Part shown: in pieces, positions 6,767-14,327 of the stretch
Numbering within the stretch: the first letter of the stretch is position 1
Layout of the letters: every line of letters begins with the position of its first letter
Made by a program: the position numbers and the translations under genes
Notes under the pieces: generated by a model
What the model saw: only the letters and a program-made list of their open reading frames with translations
Told to the model about the DNA's origin: nothing
The model's database searches: none
Source of the DNA: a virus
Reading direction: 5' to 3' (one strand)
Virus record (IMG/VR): IMGVR_UViG_3300044972_000142
Span: 1 to 22,548 of that record
DNA: 22,548 bases

Positions 6767-7555
6767 ATGAGTGATCCTTATCAAACATTAGGCGTTCCAA
6801 AGAACGCTACTCAGGACGACATCAAAAAGGCTTACCGAAAACTTGCTAGTGCAACCCATCCGGATAAGGGTGGGGATACTAAAAAGTTTCAAGATATCCA
6901 ATCTGCGTATGCTATATTAAGTGACGAACAAAAACGAGCACAATATGACAATCCAGCCCAGAACGTAGAATTCAACTTTGGGCCAGGCGGGTTTGACTTC
7001 AATACCATATTCAATATGTTTGGAGCCGGGCAAGGAGCTCCACGACCCGGGCAACATCCTAGGCAAACTCAAACCCGCATGAGTTTATGGATTACATTGC
7101 AAGATGTAGCTAAGGGTGGCAAACGCACAGTAAGCGTTGGGACTCAGCATGGCACTTCCAATATTGAAATTGAAATTCCACTGGGCATTAATGATGGAGA
7201 CAATGTTCAGTATAACGGCATAGGGCCAGGCGGCACTGATTTGATCATCAACTATCGTATACATCCTAATCCAAAATGGCAAAGAAGTGGACTAACAGTG
7301 GTAACAGAACATATTGTATCTATCTGGGATTGCCTAGCTGGATGTGACACTGAAGTAGCCGACTTACTGGGCAATCAATATACTGTAAATATTCCTCCGC
7401 TAACTCCCCCTGGTAGTTTGATGAGATTGAAGGATAAAGGATTACGCAATGGACAAGGAAAAACTGGCGATTTCTTAATAAGAGTACAAGCTAAAATGCC
7501 TAGTGCAATCAGCGAAGAATTACTGACTTTGATTAAAGCGGCACAACTTAAATAA
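6767..7555 (+). CDS. DnaJ/CbpA-like co-chaperone
   Basis: 262 residues. The J domain spans 1-63 with the HPD triad at 31-33 (HPDKGG), which stimulates DnaK ATPase. A Gly/Phe-rich linker follows (about 68-98, with GPGGFDF and MFGAGQG). Two beta-rich C-terminal substrate-binding segments run from about 105 to 245; the second includes DCLAGCDTEV, PPLTPPGS and RLKDKGLRNG, characteristic of DnaJ C-terminal domains. The four CxxCxGxG zinc repeats are absent, so this is a type II, CbpA-like protein. It probably recruits host DnaK. No good Shine-Dalgarno precedes the ATG. The clpA-like gene follows 58 bases later with its own promoter. Confidence 0.92.
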   Translation: MSDPYQTLGVPKNATQDDIKKAYRKLASATHPDKGGDTKKFQDIQSAYAILSDEQKRAQYDNPAQNVEFNFGPGGFDFNTIFNMFGAGQGAPRPGQHPRQTQTRMSLWITLQDVAKGGKRTVSVGTQHGTSNIEIEIPLGINDGDNVQYNGIGPGGTDLIINYRIHPNPKWQRSGLTVVTEHIVSIWDCLAGCDTEVADLLGNQYTVNIPPLTPPGSLMRLKDKGLRNGQGKTGDFLIRVQAKMPSAISEELLTLIKAAQLK

Positions 7556-7564
7556 TTGTATTAC

Positions 7565-7593
7565 TTGACTTTCCCATTAACCAGCTATATACT
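7565..7593 (+). promoter_or_regulatory. Sigma-70-type promoter for the clpA-like gene
   Basis: TTGACT (7565-7570), a 17-base spacer, TATACT (7588-7593): five of six matches in each box. A ribosome-binding site, AAAGGA (7604-7609), stands four bases before the ATG. Confidence 0.7.
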
Positions 7594-7613
7594 AACAGTA
7601 CTAAAAGGAATCT

Positions 7614-9893
7614 ATGCAGAATAACAAAGAAATTGAACTTATTGTCAATCAGTCTATTAAAATAGCACGAGACAAACATCACGACTATGTTCTTACCGAA
7701 CATGTATTGCTGGCGCTAATTCGCCACGAGCCTTTTCGTAAGGCGTTAGAAGGCTTTGGCACCAGTGTAGATTTAATGGATCTAGAATTGGATTCATATC
7801 TTCAAGGCATGGCAAGTATCACCAGCAAGAAAAAAGAAGTTAATCCACGCAAAACTAATGCTCTTGAGCGTTGCTTTAATCGTGCTATGACAGCAGTATT
7901 ATTTCAAGGACGTCGCACAATGACTACCTATGATTTATATCTTGCTATGACTAGTGAGCATAACAGCCATGCCAATTACTTCCTTATGAAATATGGTGTG
8001 AAAAAGCAAGAGTTCAAAGACTATTGGGATGCCCATTACAAGTACGAAGAAGCTGAAATTACAACCTCAGAAGCTGATGAAATTCTTACTGAATACTGTG
8101 TAAATCTAACTAAATTAGCAGCTGAAGATAAACTAGAACCAATGATTGGTCGCTCATCTGAATTAGATGAAATCATCACTGTACTAGCTCGTAAGTTTAA
8201 AGCTAACGTATTGATGGTAGGTGATCCAGGTGTTGGTAAGACTGCTATTGCTGAGGGTCTTGCTCAAGAAATTATTAAAAATAATGTACCTACATTCCTT
8301 AATGGGCATGAAGTATGGAGTTTGGAAATCGGGTCATTGCTTGCTGGTAGTAAGTATCGTGGCGAGTTTGAAGAGAAATTCAAACAAGTCATCGGTGCAT
8401 TAGAAGCAAAGAAAAATTGTATTCTATTTGTTGACGAAGCACATACAATGAAAGGTGCTGGCGCAAGTTCACAATCATCCCTGGACTTTGCCAACATGTT
8501 AAAGCCTGCTATTACTAAGGGTTATCTTAAAGTAATCGCAAGCACTACATGGGAAGAGTACTACGAATCATTTGAAAAAGATCGTGCGTTAATGCGTCGA
8601 TTCCATCGTGTATCGATTGACGAACCTAACGCAGAAGTTACAGAGCAGATTCTTATTGGACTGTCACCTCGCCTTGAAAAATTTCATGATGTACTGATTG
8701 ATACTGATGCAATTAAGGCAGCGGTAGATTTGTCGGGCCGTTACATACATGATCGCAAAAATCCAGATAAATCAATTGATCTTCTTGATGGTGCTTGTGC
8801 TAAGGAACGTGTCAAGGATAAAGGTAATGTTAATGTTACTAAAGAAATGATCATGGCACAGTTAAGCCGTGTTACTGAAGTTCCAATGGATCGCTTACAA
8901 AATGAGCGTTCAACTAACATTGTCGGACTTGAAAACAACATTAAAGAAAAGTTGTATGGGCAAGATGACGCAGTAGATTCTGTACTCGAACGTGTATACA
9001 TTAACTTCTCGGGCATCGGTAACGAAAATCGTCCTATTGCCAGTTTCTTATTCTTAGGACCAACTGGCACAGGTAAAACTGAATTGGCTAAACTACTATC
9101 ACAACATCTTGACATGAAATTGTTAAAGTATGATATGAGTGAATTTCAAGAGAAACATACAGTTAGTTCCTTAATTGGTGCTCCTCCGGGTTATGTTGGC
9201 TTTGAAGATGGCAACATTGGTGGTGGTAAACTTATTAGTGATATCTCTAAGAATCCATATTCAATCTTGTTGTTTGATGAAATTGAAAAGGCTCACCCAG
9301 ATGTTATTAACATCATGTTACAAATGCTCGATGAAGCACGTATTACTGGTGCTAATGGTAAAACTGTCAATCTCAAGAACTGTATCATTATTATGACCAG
9401 TAACCTTGGTGCTCGCGACAACGAAACTAATAACATTGGTTTTGGTAAGTCACTTGAAAAGACAGGATCAGAAGATAAAGCAATGAAGGACTTCTTTAAG
9501 CCAGAATTGCGTAATCGTATTGATCAAATTTGTCGCTTCAAGAAATTAGATACATTAGCTATTAAGAAAATTGTATTGAAATTTGTTGACCAGTTACAAA
9601 CAAGTTTGTCTACCAAGAACATCAAACTCAACTTAACAGAAGCAGTGGTTGATATGTTGGCTGATAAAGGATATGATAACAAAATGGGTGCTCGTCCATT
9701 AAATCGCAAGATTGATGAACTTATTCGTGTACCACTTAGTAAGAAAATCTTGTTTGAACGTTTAGATAACTGTATTATCAATGCTATTATGACTGATGAT
9801 AAGATTGAATTTACCATTATTCCTACAGCGCAAGTAGCTACAGTAGATAACTCGGGCATCATTATGTTGGGCGGCGAAGCACCTACTGTTTAG
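7614..9893 (+). CDS. ClpA-like AAA+ protein unfoldase
   Basis: 759 residues, almost exactly the length of E. coli ClpA. An N domain (about 1-140) opens with the ClpA-like pattern VNQSIKIARDKHHDYVLTEH. The first AAA+ module has Walker A GDPGVGKT (203-210) and Walker B ILFVDE (270-275). The second has GPTGTGKT (482-489) and ILLFDE (551-556). The two modules follow directly, without the long coiled-coil middle domain of ClpB, so it is not a disaggregase of that type. An IGF tripeptide (608-610) sits where ClpA carries its IGL loop for docking onto ClpP. The protein therefore probably threads substrates into a ClpP peptidase; no clpP lies in this window, so host ClpP is the likely partner. Frame and motifs are complete. 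Confidence 0.93.
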   Translation: MQNNKEIELIVNQSIKIARDKHHDYVLTEHVLLALIRHEPFRKALEGFGTSVDLMDLELDSYLQGMASITSKKKEVNPRKTNALERCFNRAMTAVLFQGRRTMTTYDLYLAMTSEHNSHANYFLMKYGVKKQEFKDYWDAHYKYEEAEITTSEADEILTEYCVNLTKLAAEDKLEPMIGRSSELDEIITVLARKFKANVLMVGDPGVGKTAIAEGLAQEIIKNNVPTFLNGHEVWSLEIGSLLAGSKYRGEFEEKFKQVIGALEAKKNCILFVDEAHTMKGAGASSQSSLDFANMLKPAITKGYLKVIASTTWEEYYESFEKDRALMRRFHRVSIDEPNAEVTEQILIGLSPRLEKFHDVLIDTDAIKAAVDLSGRYIHDRKNPDKSIDLLDGACAKERVKDKGNVNVTKEMIMAQLSRVTEVPMDRLQNERSTNIVGLENNIKEKLYGQDDAVDSVLERVYINFSGIGNENRPIASFLFLGPTGTGKTELAKLLSQHLDMKLLKYDMSEFQEKHTVSSLIGAPPGYVGFEDGNIGGGKLISDISKNPYSILLFDEIEKAHPDVINIMLQMLDEARITGANGKTVNLKNCIIIMTSNLGARDNETNNIGFGKSLEKTGSEDKAMKDFFKPELRNRIDQICRFKKLDTLAIKKIVLKFVDQLQTSLSTKNIKLNLTEAVVDMLADKGYDNKMGARPLNRKIDELIRVPLSKKILFERLDNCIINAIMTDDKIEFTIIPTAQVATVDNSGIIMLGGEAPTV

Positions 9894-9901
9894 TATAAAT
9901 A
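9894..9901 (+). promoter_or_regulatory. Perfect T4-type late promoter octamer before the gene at 9909
   Basis: TATAAATA, exact, one base after the clpA-like stop codon and 7 bases before the ATG at 9909. No Shine-Dalgarno lies between. Confidence 0.65.
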
Positions 9902-9908
9902 ATAGACT

Positions 9909-10277
9909 ATGACAACTTTCACAAACGAAGTATTACTACCACTCACAACATACGGAACTCCGTCAGGCAATTATGATGGATCTAGTACCAGTTTTATTGG
10001 TAATGCTATTCCAGCTGCAAACTATTACGGCGGGCAGGGCTCAGCTCAGACCGCCGTAGTACAATCAACTGGATTTGTGGGAGTTGTTACTATTGAAGCT
10101 ACACTAAATGATTGGACACAGCAAGCACTATGGTTTGAAGTTGAAACTTATGGCAATGCCAATGTCGCTACTACTGATACACAAGCAATTAACATGATCG
10201 GTAATTTTGTATGGTTACGTGCTAAAGTAACCGACTTTACTGCCGGTTCCTTAAACTCAGCAAATGTGGTTTATTAA
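9909..10277 (+). CDS. Small probable virion structural protein
   Basis: 122 residues, rich in Gly, Thr, Ser, Asn and aromatic residues, with no Cys and little charge, as in beta-rich phage tail, neck or head-decoration proteins. Recognisable blocks are LPLTTYGTPSGNYDGSS, QSTGFVGVVTIEATL and GNFVWLRAKVTDFTAG. I do not know a named function; the structural role is inferred from composition and from the perfect late promoter directly upstream. Its TAA overlaps the ATG of the nucleotidyltransferase by one base (TAATG), suggesting coupled translation. Confidence 0.8.
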   Translation: MTTFTNEVLLPLTTYGTPSGNYDGSSTSFIGNAIPAANYYGGQGSAQTAVVQSTGFVGVVTIEATLNDWTQQALWFEVETYGNANVATTDTQAINMIGNFVWLRAKVTDFTAGSLNSANVVY

Positions 10278-11101
10278 TGAAAACTTTAGTAATTTATCCG
10301 GGCAGGTTTCAGCCAGGACATCTAGGTCACAAATCTAGCTATGATTATCTTGTTGATAAATTTGGCGAAGAAAATGTATATGTGGCCACTAGTGATGTAA
10401 CTGCCCCGGTTACTAATCCATTTAATTTCGATGATAAAGTACAAGTATTGACCAAGCTGGGAATTCCTGCTAGTCACATTGTTAAGGTACGTAATCCGTA
10501 CCAGGCTCAAGAAATTGTTAAGGATGTAGCAGATCCGGAAGATACTGTTTTAATTTTTGCGGTAAGTGAAAAAGACATGGATGGCGATGCTGCTAGATTT
10601 AAGTTTGGCATCAAGAAAAATGGTGAAGCTAGCTATATGCAGCCGTATCCAGAAGGTGGTAAAAAATTAAAATCAATGAGTAAACATGCTTATGTCATGA
10701 TAACTCCTACAGTTGATTTTAAAGTAATGGATAAGGATGCCAATGGTGCCAGCACTATTCGTGACTTATACGCAAATGGTAATGATAATGATCGTGGGTA
10801 TATTATTCATGATTTATATGGTATGGATGATTATGCTATTAGGGAATTGTTTGATAAGAAACTTGGTGTGGCTAAGAAATTAGCCGACATCGTAGTTCAA
10901 GAACCAAGCCTTGATGGTGATGTAATAGATCAACCTATGCCCGTAGTACGAAATGAAAACAAACAACGAAGAACTAAACTAGCAAAATTGCTAGAATCAA
11001 CCCTAGTTGCTGAAAGAGACGCAACTTTAAGCTATAGCATAACTAACGAAGATTTAATTCCTAACTACATCGACGAGAAAACAGGTAGAAAATTTTACTA
11101 G
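10277..11101 (+). CDS. HxGH-type nucleotidyltransferase (NMN adenylyltransferase / cytidylyltransferase superfamily)
   Basis: 274 residues. The N-terminus YPGRFQPGHLGH has the nucleotide-binding HxGH (H15-H18) of the alpha/beta-phosphodiesterase nucleotidyltransferases. ANGASTIRDLY (155-165) corresponds to the family's ISxTxIR-like loop near the C-terminal end of the fold. Candidate reactions are adenylyl transfer to nicotinamide mononucleotide (NAD synthesis) or cytidylyl transfer to a sugar or alcohol phosphate. GRFQP is common in NadM/NadR-like enzymes, so NAD metabolism is my first guess. Residues about 205-274 extend beyond the fold and contain a basic stretch and LLESTLVAERDA. The gene is coupled to the upstream structural gene. 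Confidence 0.8.
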   Translation: MKTLVIYPGRFQPGHLGHKSSYDYLVDKFGEENVYVATSDVTAPVTNPFNFDDKVQVLTKLGIPASHIVKVRNPYQAQEIVKDVADPEDTVLIFAVSEKDMDGDAARFKFGIKKNGEASYMQPYPEGGKKLKSMSKHAYVMITPTVDFKVMDKDANGASTIRDLYANGNDNDRGYIIHDLYGMDDYAIRELFDKKLGVAKKLADIVVQEPSLDGDVIDQPMPVVRNENKQRRTKLAKLLESTLVAERDATLSYSITNEDLIPNYIDEKTGRKFY

Positions 11102-11103
11102 GC

Positions 11104-11131
11104 ATGTGCTGTAGCGTAAATATTAGCACAT
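11104..11131. promoter_or_regulatory. Inverted repeat enclosing a late-promoter-like motif
   Basis: A 7-bp inverted repeat, ATGTGCT (11104-11110) and AGCACAT (11125-11131), flanks a 14-base loop containing CGTAAATA (11115-11122). It could be a hairpin ending the upstream mRNA or an operator over a late promoter. The glycosyltransferase ATG follows at 11150, with GAGGAA at 11141-11146 as its ribosome-binding site. Confidence 0.5.
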
Positions 11132-11149
11132 AATTTAACAGAGGAATTT

Positions 11150-12094
11150 ATGCCAACTACACAACAAGCCGATACAACAGCGGCACCTACTACACAAACA
11201 CCAACCGCTGCGGCTGCTCCAGTAGATCAAGCTCCACAAGCAGGGCAAGTACAAGTCAACGTTGACTTCTTAAAAACAACAAGAGTACATATCTGTATGC
11301 CATGCTATGGTGGTATGCTCACTGAATCTACTTTCATGAGTTACATTAAATGGGCTAACACAGCACGACAGTTAGGCATTGATTGGACTATGGAAACAAT
11401 GACAAACGAATCATTGATTTCTCGTGCTCGTAACACACTTACAGCTAAGTTCCTCTCAAATCCAGAATCAACACACTTAATGTTTATTGATGCTGATATT
11501 GGCTGGGAGCCATGGCATTTGTTAGTCATGCTAAACCGTGACGTAGATGTTATTGGTGGGTTGTATCCTATGAAATCCTTACCAGTTAAATGGTGTGTTA
11601 ATGGATTTGACGGCGCAGAAGAAGGGCCAGATGGATTACAAGAAGTTACCAAAACAGGTACAGGCTTCTTATTGATGAAGCGTGGTGTATTTGAGAAGTT
11701 AAACGCTCACCCTGCTGTTAAGCCATTCAATAGTGATATCGGCCTTCCACCAGAGTTAAATGTTTACATGAAAACATACTTTGATACAGCAGTTCGTGAG
11801 AACCGTTACTACAGTGAAGATTGGACATTCTGTGAAAACTGGCGTGATATAGGTGGTAAAGTATGGGTTGACAAACGTGTATTGTTACGCCACACTGGCA
11901 CTTACGTTTTCGACTATGCGACACAAGATCAGTTATACAAAGATCTTCATGCGTTAGCTATGCAGAACCAAGCACAATCAGTAGTACAGACTGCTCCTGT
12001 AGTTCCTGCTGTAGCAGATACTTCGCCCCCGCCAGCTCCAGCTGCTCCAGTAGCAAAAGTAGTTGCATCAAGCAAAGGCAAGAAAAATAAGTAA
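11150..12094 (+). CDS. GT-A fold (GT2-like) glycosyltransferase with Ala/Pro/Thr-rich tails
   Basis: 314 residues. After a low-complexity Ala/Thr/Pro/Gln lead (1-35), the core opens with VHICMPCYGGM (46-56). The nucleotide-sugar and metal site is FIDADIGW, with the DxD-type D114-A-D116, followed by VDVIGGLYPMK and TGTGFLLMKR, both typical of phage GT-A enzymes. EDWTFCENW (223-231) supplies the probable catalytic acidic residue, and RHTGTYVF closes the core. The last 50 residues are again Ala/Pro/Val-rich, then Lys-rich. It could glycosylate phage DNA, a virion protein or host surface sugar; the sequence does not decide. A GAGGAA site supports the start, and a strong terminator follows. Confidence 0.85.
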   Translation: MPTTQQADTTAAPTTQTPTAAAAPVDQAPQAGQVQVNVDFLKTTRVHICMPCYGGMLTESTFMSYIKWANTARQLGIDWTMETMTNESLISRARNTLTAKFLSNPESTHLMFIDADIGWEPWHLLVMLNRDVDVIGGLYPMKSLPVKWCVNGFDGAEEGPDGLQEVTKTGTGFLLMKRGVFEKLNAHPAVKPFNSDIGLPPELNVYMKTYFDTAVRENRYYSEDWTFCENWRDIGGKVWVDKRVLLRHTGTYVFDYATQDQLYKDLHALAMQNQAQSVVQTAPVVPAVADTSPPPAPAAPVAKVVASSKGKKNK

Positions 12095-12109
12095 TTAGTA
12101 GTTTATAAG

Positions 12110-12149
12110 AAAACCGTCATAGTTGATTCTATGGCGGTTTTTGTTTTTT
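12110..12149 (+). terminator. Strong Rho-independent terminator after the glycosyltransferase
   Basis: A 13-bp stem (12110-12122 with 12129-12141) has a single G-U wobble and the loop TTGATT. It is followed by a broken U-tract, TTTTT G TTTTTT. It isolates the downstream cluster, whose late octamer begins at 12150. Confidence 0.9.
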
Positions 12150-12157
12150 GCTAAATA
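12150..12157 (+). promoter_or_regulatory. T4-like late promoter octamer before the three-domain fusion gene
   Basis: GCTAAATA, directly after the terminator U-tract and ending 8 bases before the ATG at 12166. There is no Shine-Dalgarno. Confidence 0.5.
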
Positions 12158-12165
12158 TAATTACA

Positions 12166-14313
12166 ATGAATATTAATCAACTTGAATCTTATAACTTAGC
12201 AGATGCTGTCAAGTTCCATGACACACTCAATCCCCTATTATGGGATCGGCGTGAAAATTTGCACCCTGAAATACATGATCAACTAATGGCCATAGTCGCT
12301 GATTTCAGTGAGTTTTTAGGAGTCAAAGATTTAGATCTTAAAGATATAACTATATCCGGTAGCAATGCTGCATACTCATATACTCCAAATTCCGATATAG
12401 ATTTACATTTAATTGTTGATTTATCTAACGTAGAACATGAAGAAGTTTATAGAGAATTGTTTACTGCTAAGAAAGCTATCTATAATAAAGAAAATACTAT
12501 TACTATAAAAGGCATTCCTGTTGAATTATATGTGCAGGATGCTACACAACAACATCATAGTCAAGGCATTTATAGTTTGTTAAATAGCAGCTGGATTCAA
12601 ATTCCTCGTCGTATTCAAGCTGATATAGATGATATGAGTGTACGTAGCAAATACGAAGATTTAAGTAAACGCATTAACAAAGTAATTAAAACCAAAGATC
12701 TAGTTAAGATGAATGAGCTTATGGATAAAATTAGACTTATGCGTAGCGCAGGGTTGGCTGAACACGGTGAGTTTGGTCCTGAAAATTTAGCATTTAAATT
12801 ATTACGTAATACGGGCGAAATTCAAAAATTACAAACTGCTAGACAACAAGCAAAAGATTTAGAATTAAGTTTAAAAGAACGTGTTCGCAAGCCTGTTACA
12901 TATGGATATGGAGTTGACTATATTGAAGAAGTTGGCTTAACTCCGGATGGCACTAACCCTACTACCAGTGAGTTTACCAATGAATCGCAGTTAGATGAAG
13001 TTGGCTTAACACCAGATGGCACTAATCCTACTACAAGTCAATTTACTAACGAAACACAAGATGCTCACAAAAACGTCATTGAAGATTTTATGATATTTTG
13101 TGCCGATCAATTAGGTATAGAAAAAGACATAAATTTAAGAGTACGCCGTGATCCACAATGGTCAGTACGCAATAAGACATTTGGCAGATACAATGATGGC
13201 ACTAATGAATTAGAAGTTGGCATTGGTGGCAGGCATATCATGGATGTACTACGAACTGTTGCACATGAGTTAGTACATCAAAAGCAAAATCAACATGAGC
13301 AAGTGCCTATGGATGCTGGTGCTGACGGTAGCAAATATGAAAACGAAGCTAATGCTCGAGCTGGTGTACTGATGCGACAGTATGGCAAATTACATCCTGA
13401 GTTATTTGCCGAAGGTATTGAATTAAAAGAAGCATCAGGATATATTCCTACGGCAGCAGAAGCCGATGATCCACGTTTTGAAATGGCATTAACAGTTGAC
13501 GTCAGACCAGGCGCATTAGGCAAAGCTGCTAATAGTTTTTTATTAAACACTGATAGTCAAGGTCATCCACAGGAACTACGTCCAGATGGATTAGTTAAAC
13601 GTATGACAGAAGAATTGGCATTATTTAAAAAAAAACAAACGATTAAACTAACTGAAAATAAGTTAAGATTTAGTCGTGATAAACTAGACGATCTCTTAAA
13701 TGATTTATGCGAAAAAGTCATTAAGGCACAAGCAAAAGCTCCTGACTTTTATGGTATGGTAGCTGCTGCTGTTATTGATCCTACTGGAAAACTAGCAACA
13801 GGAATAAATTATCTTTACGGCAATGAGCGTATACATGCTGAAAGAGATGCCATAGACAATTATGAAAAAAAGTATGGCGAATTACCACCTGATTGTATTG
13901 TAGTTACTACACTAAGTCCGTGTAATCAAGATACAGGTGACATAAAAGAAGTGACCTGTACCGAAGTACTAAACAAAAAGAACATTAAAATAGCCTATTG
14001 TGGATACAAAGATCCAACACAGCATAAAGAAGATAACGATTTTACAATCCTTATTACAAAAAATGAAAAAATAGAGCAAATGTGCAAAGAATTGGCCGAT
14101 ACCTTTTTAGATGAAAATGCAAAAGGAATTGGCATTAATGTATATGAAAACTTTGCCGACGGTAAAGGCCCAGGGCGTCCAGGTGACAGTGTCAGACATG
14201 GTATTCCTAAAAAAGCTACAAAAGCTGAATTAACTAAGGCAAGTCATGCGAAGGGTCGTAAAGGGCAATTAGCCCGTTGGCAATTAAACATGAGAAATGG
14301 GCGCAATAAGTAA
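12166..14313 (+). CDS. Three-domain fusion: nucleotidyltransferase fold, HExxH metallopeptidase, RibD-like deaminase
   Basis: 715 residues. Domain 1 (about 1-240): ISGSNAAYSYTPNSDIDLHLIVD (63-85) is a minimal nucleotidyltransferase signature, with G65-S66, metal ligands D77/D79 and a likely third acid E120. Linker (about 250-298): two tandem 23-residue units starting EVGLTPDGTNPTTS. Domain 2 (about 299-415): VAHELVHQ, zinc ligands H368 and H372, catalytic E369, and probable third ligand E394 in YENEANARAG. Domain 3 (about 500-650): deaminase with HAE (557-559), PC586 and C598, then YCGYKDPTQ, resembling RibD/dCMP deaminases. The tail (about 668-715) is basic (RPGDSVRHGIPKK...QLARWQLNMR). All catalytic residues appear intact. 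[LI]-x-E sites occur at both domain boundaries (IEE|V and LDE|V in the linker, LKE|A at 420-423). An in-frame TTG at 12148 is a less likely start. Confidence 0.85.
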   Translation: MNINQLESYNLADAVKFHDTLNPLLWDRRENLHPEIHDQLMAIVADFSEFLGVKDLDLKDITISGSNAAYSYTPNSDIDLHLIVDLSNVEHEEVYRELFTAKKAIYNKENTITIKGIPVELYVQDATQQHHSQGIYSLLNSSWIQIPRRIQADIDDMSVRSKYEDLSKRINKVIKTKDLVKMNELMDKIRLMRSAGLAEHGEFGPENLAFKLLRNTGEIQKLQTARQQAKDLELSLKERVRKPVTYGYGVDYIEEVGLTPDGTNPTTSEFTNESQLDEVGLTPDGTNPTTSQFTNETQDAHKNVIEDFMIFCADQLGIEKDINLRVRRDPQWSVRNKTFGRYNDGTNELEVGIGGRHIMDVLRTVAHELVHQKQNQHEQVPMDAGADGSKYENEANARAGVLMRQYGKLHPELFAEGIELKEASGYIPTAAEADDPRFEMALTVDVRPGALGKAANSFLLNTDSQGHPQELRPDGLVKRMTEELALFKKKQTIKLTENKLRFSRDKLDDLLNDLCEKVIKAQAKAPDFYGMVAAAVIDPTGKLATGINYLYGNERIHAERDAIDNYEKKYGELPPDCIVVTTLSPCNQDTGDIKEVTCTEVLNKKNIKIAYCGYKDPTQHKEDNDFTILITKNEKIEQMCKELADTFLDENAKGIGINVYENFADGKGPGRPGDSVRHGIPKKATKAELTKASHAKGRKGQLARWQLNMRNGRNK
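12928..13065 (+). repeat. Tandem 69-base repeat encoding the linker of the fusion protein
   Basis: Two 69-base units (12928-12996 and 12997-13065) encode two copies of a 23-residue sequence, EVGLTPDGTNPTTS followed by EFTNES or QFTNET; the last few residues of each unit differ. Differences between copies are mostly third-position changes, which suggests selection on the protein. Confidence 0.85.
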
Positions 14314-14315
14314 TT

Positions 14316-14323
14316 ACTAAATA
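14316..14323 (+). promoter_or_regulatory. T4-like late promoter octamer before the gene at 14328
   Basis: ACTAAATA, ending 4 bases before the ATG at 14328, just past the stop of the fusion gene. It would start transcripts at or beside the ATG. Confidence 0.45.
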
Positions 14324-14327
14324 CAGT

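Noticed and set aside
8741-9115. Minus-strand 124-codon open frame
   Set aside because: It lies entirely within the ClpA-like gene, whose motifs are intact on the plus strand; it has a low-quality Ser-rich translation.
7614-9893. ClpB disaggregase
   Set aside because: No long coiled-coil middle domain between the AAA+ modules, ClpA-like length, and an IGF loop that ClpB lacks.
12148-12165. In-frame TTG start giving six extra residues on the fusion protein
   Set aside because: It lies in the terminator U-tract and late octamer; the ATG at 12166 is better placed and begins a natural leader (MNINQLESYN).
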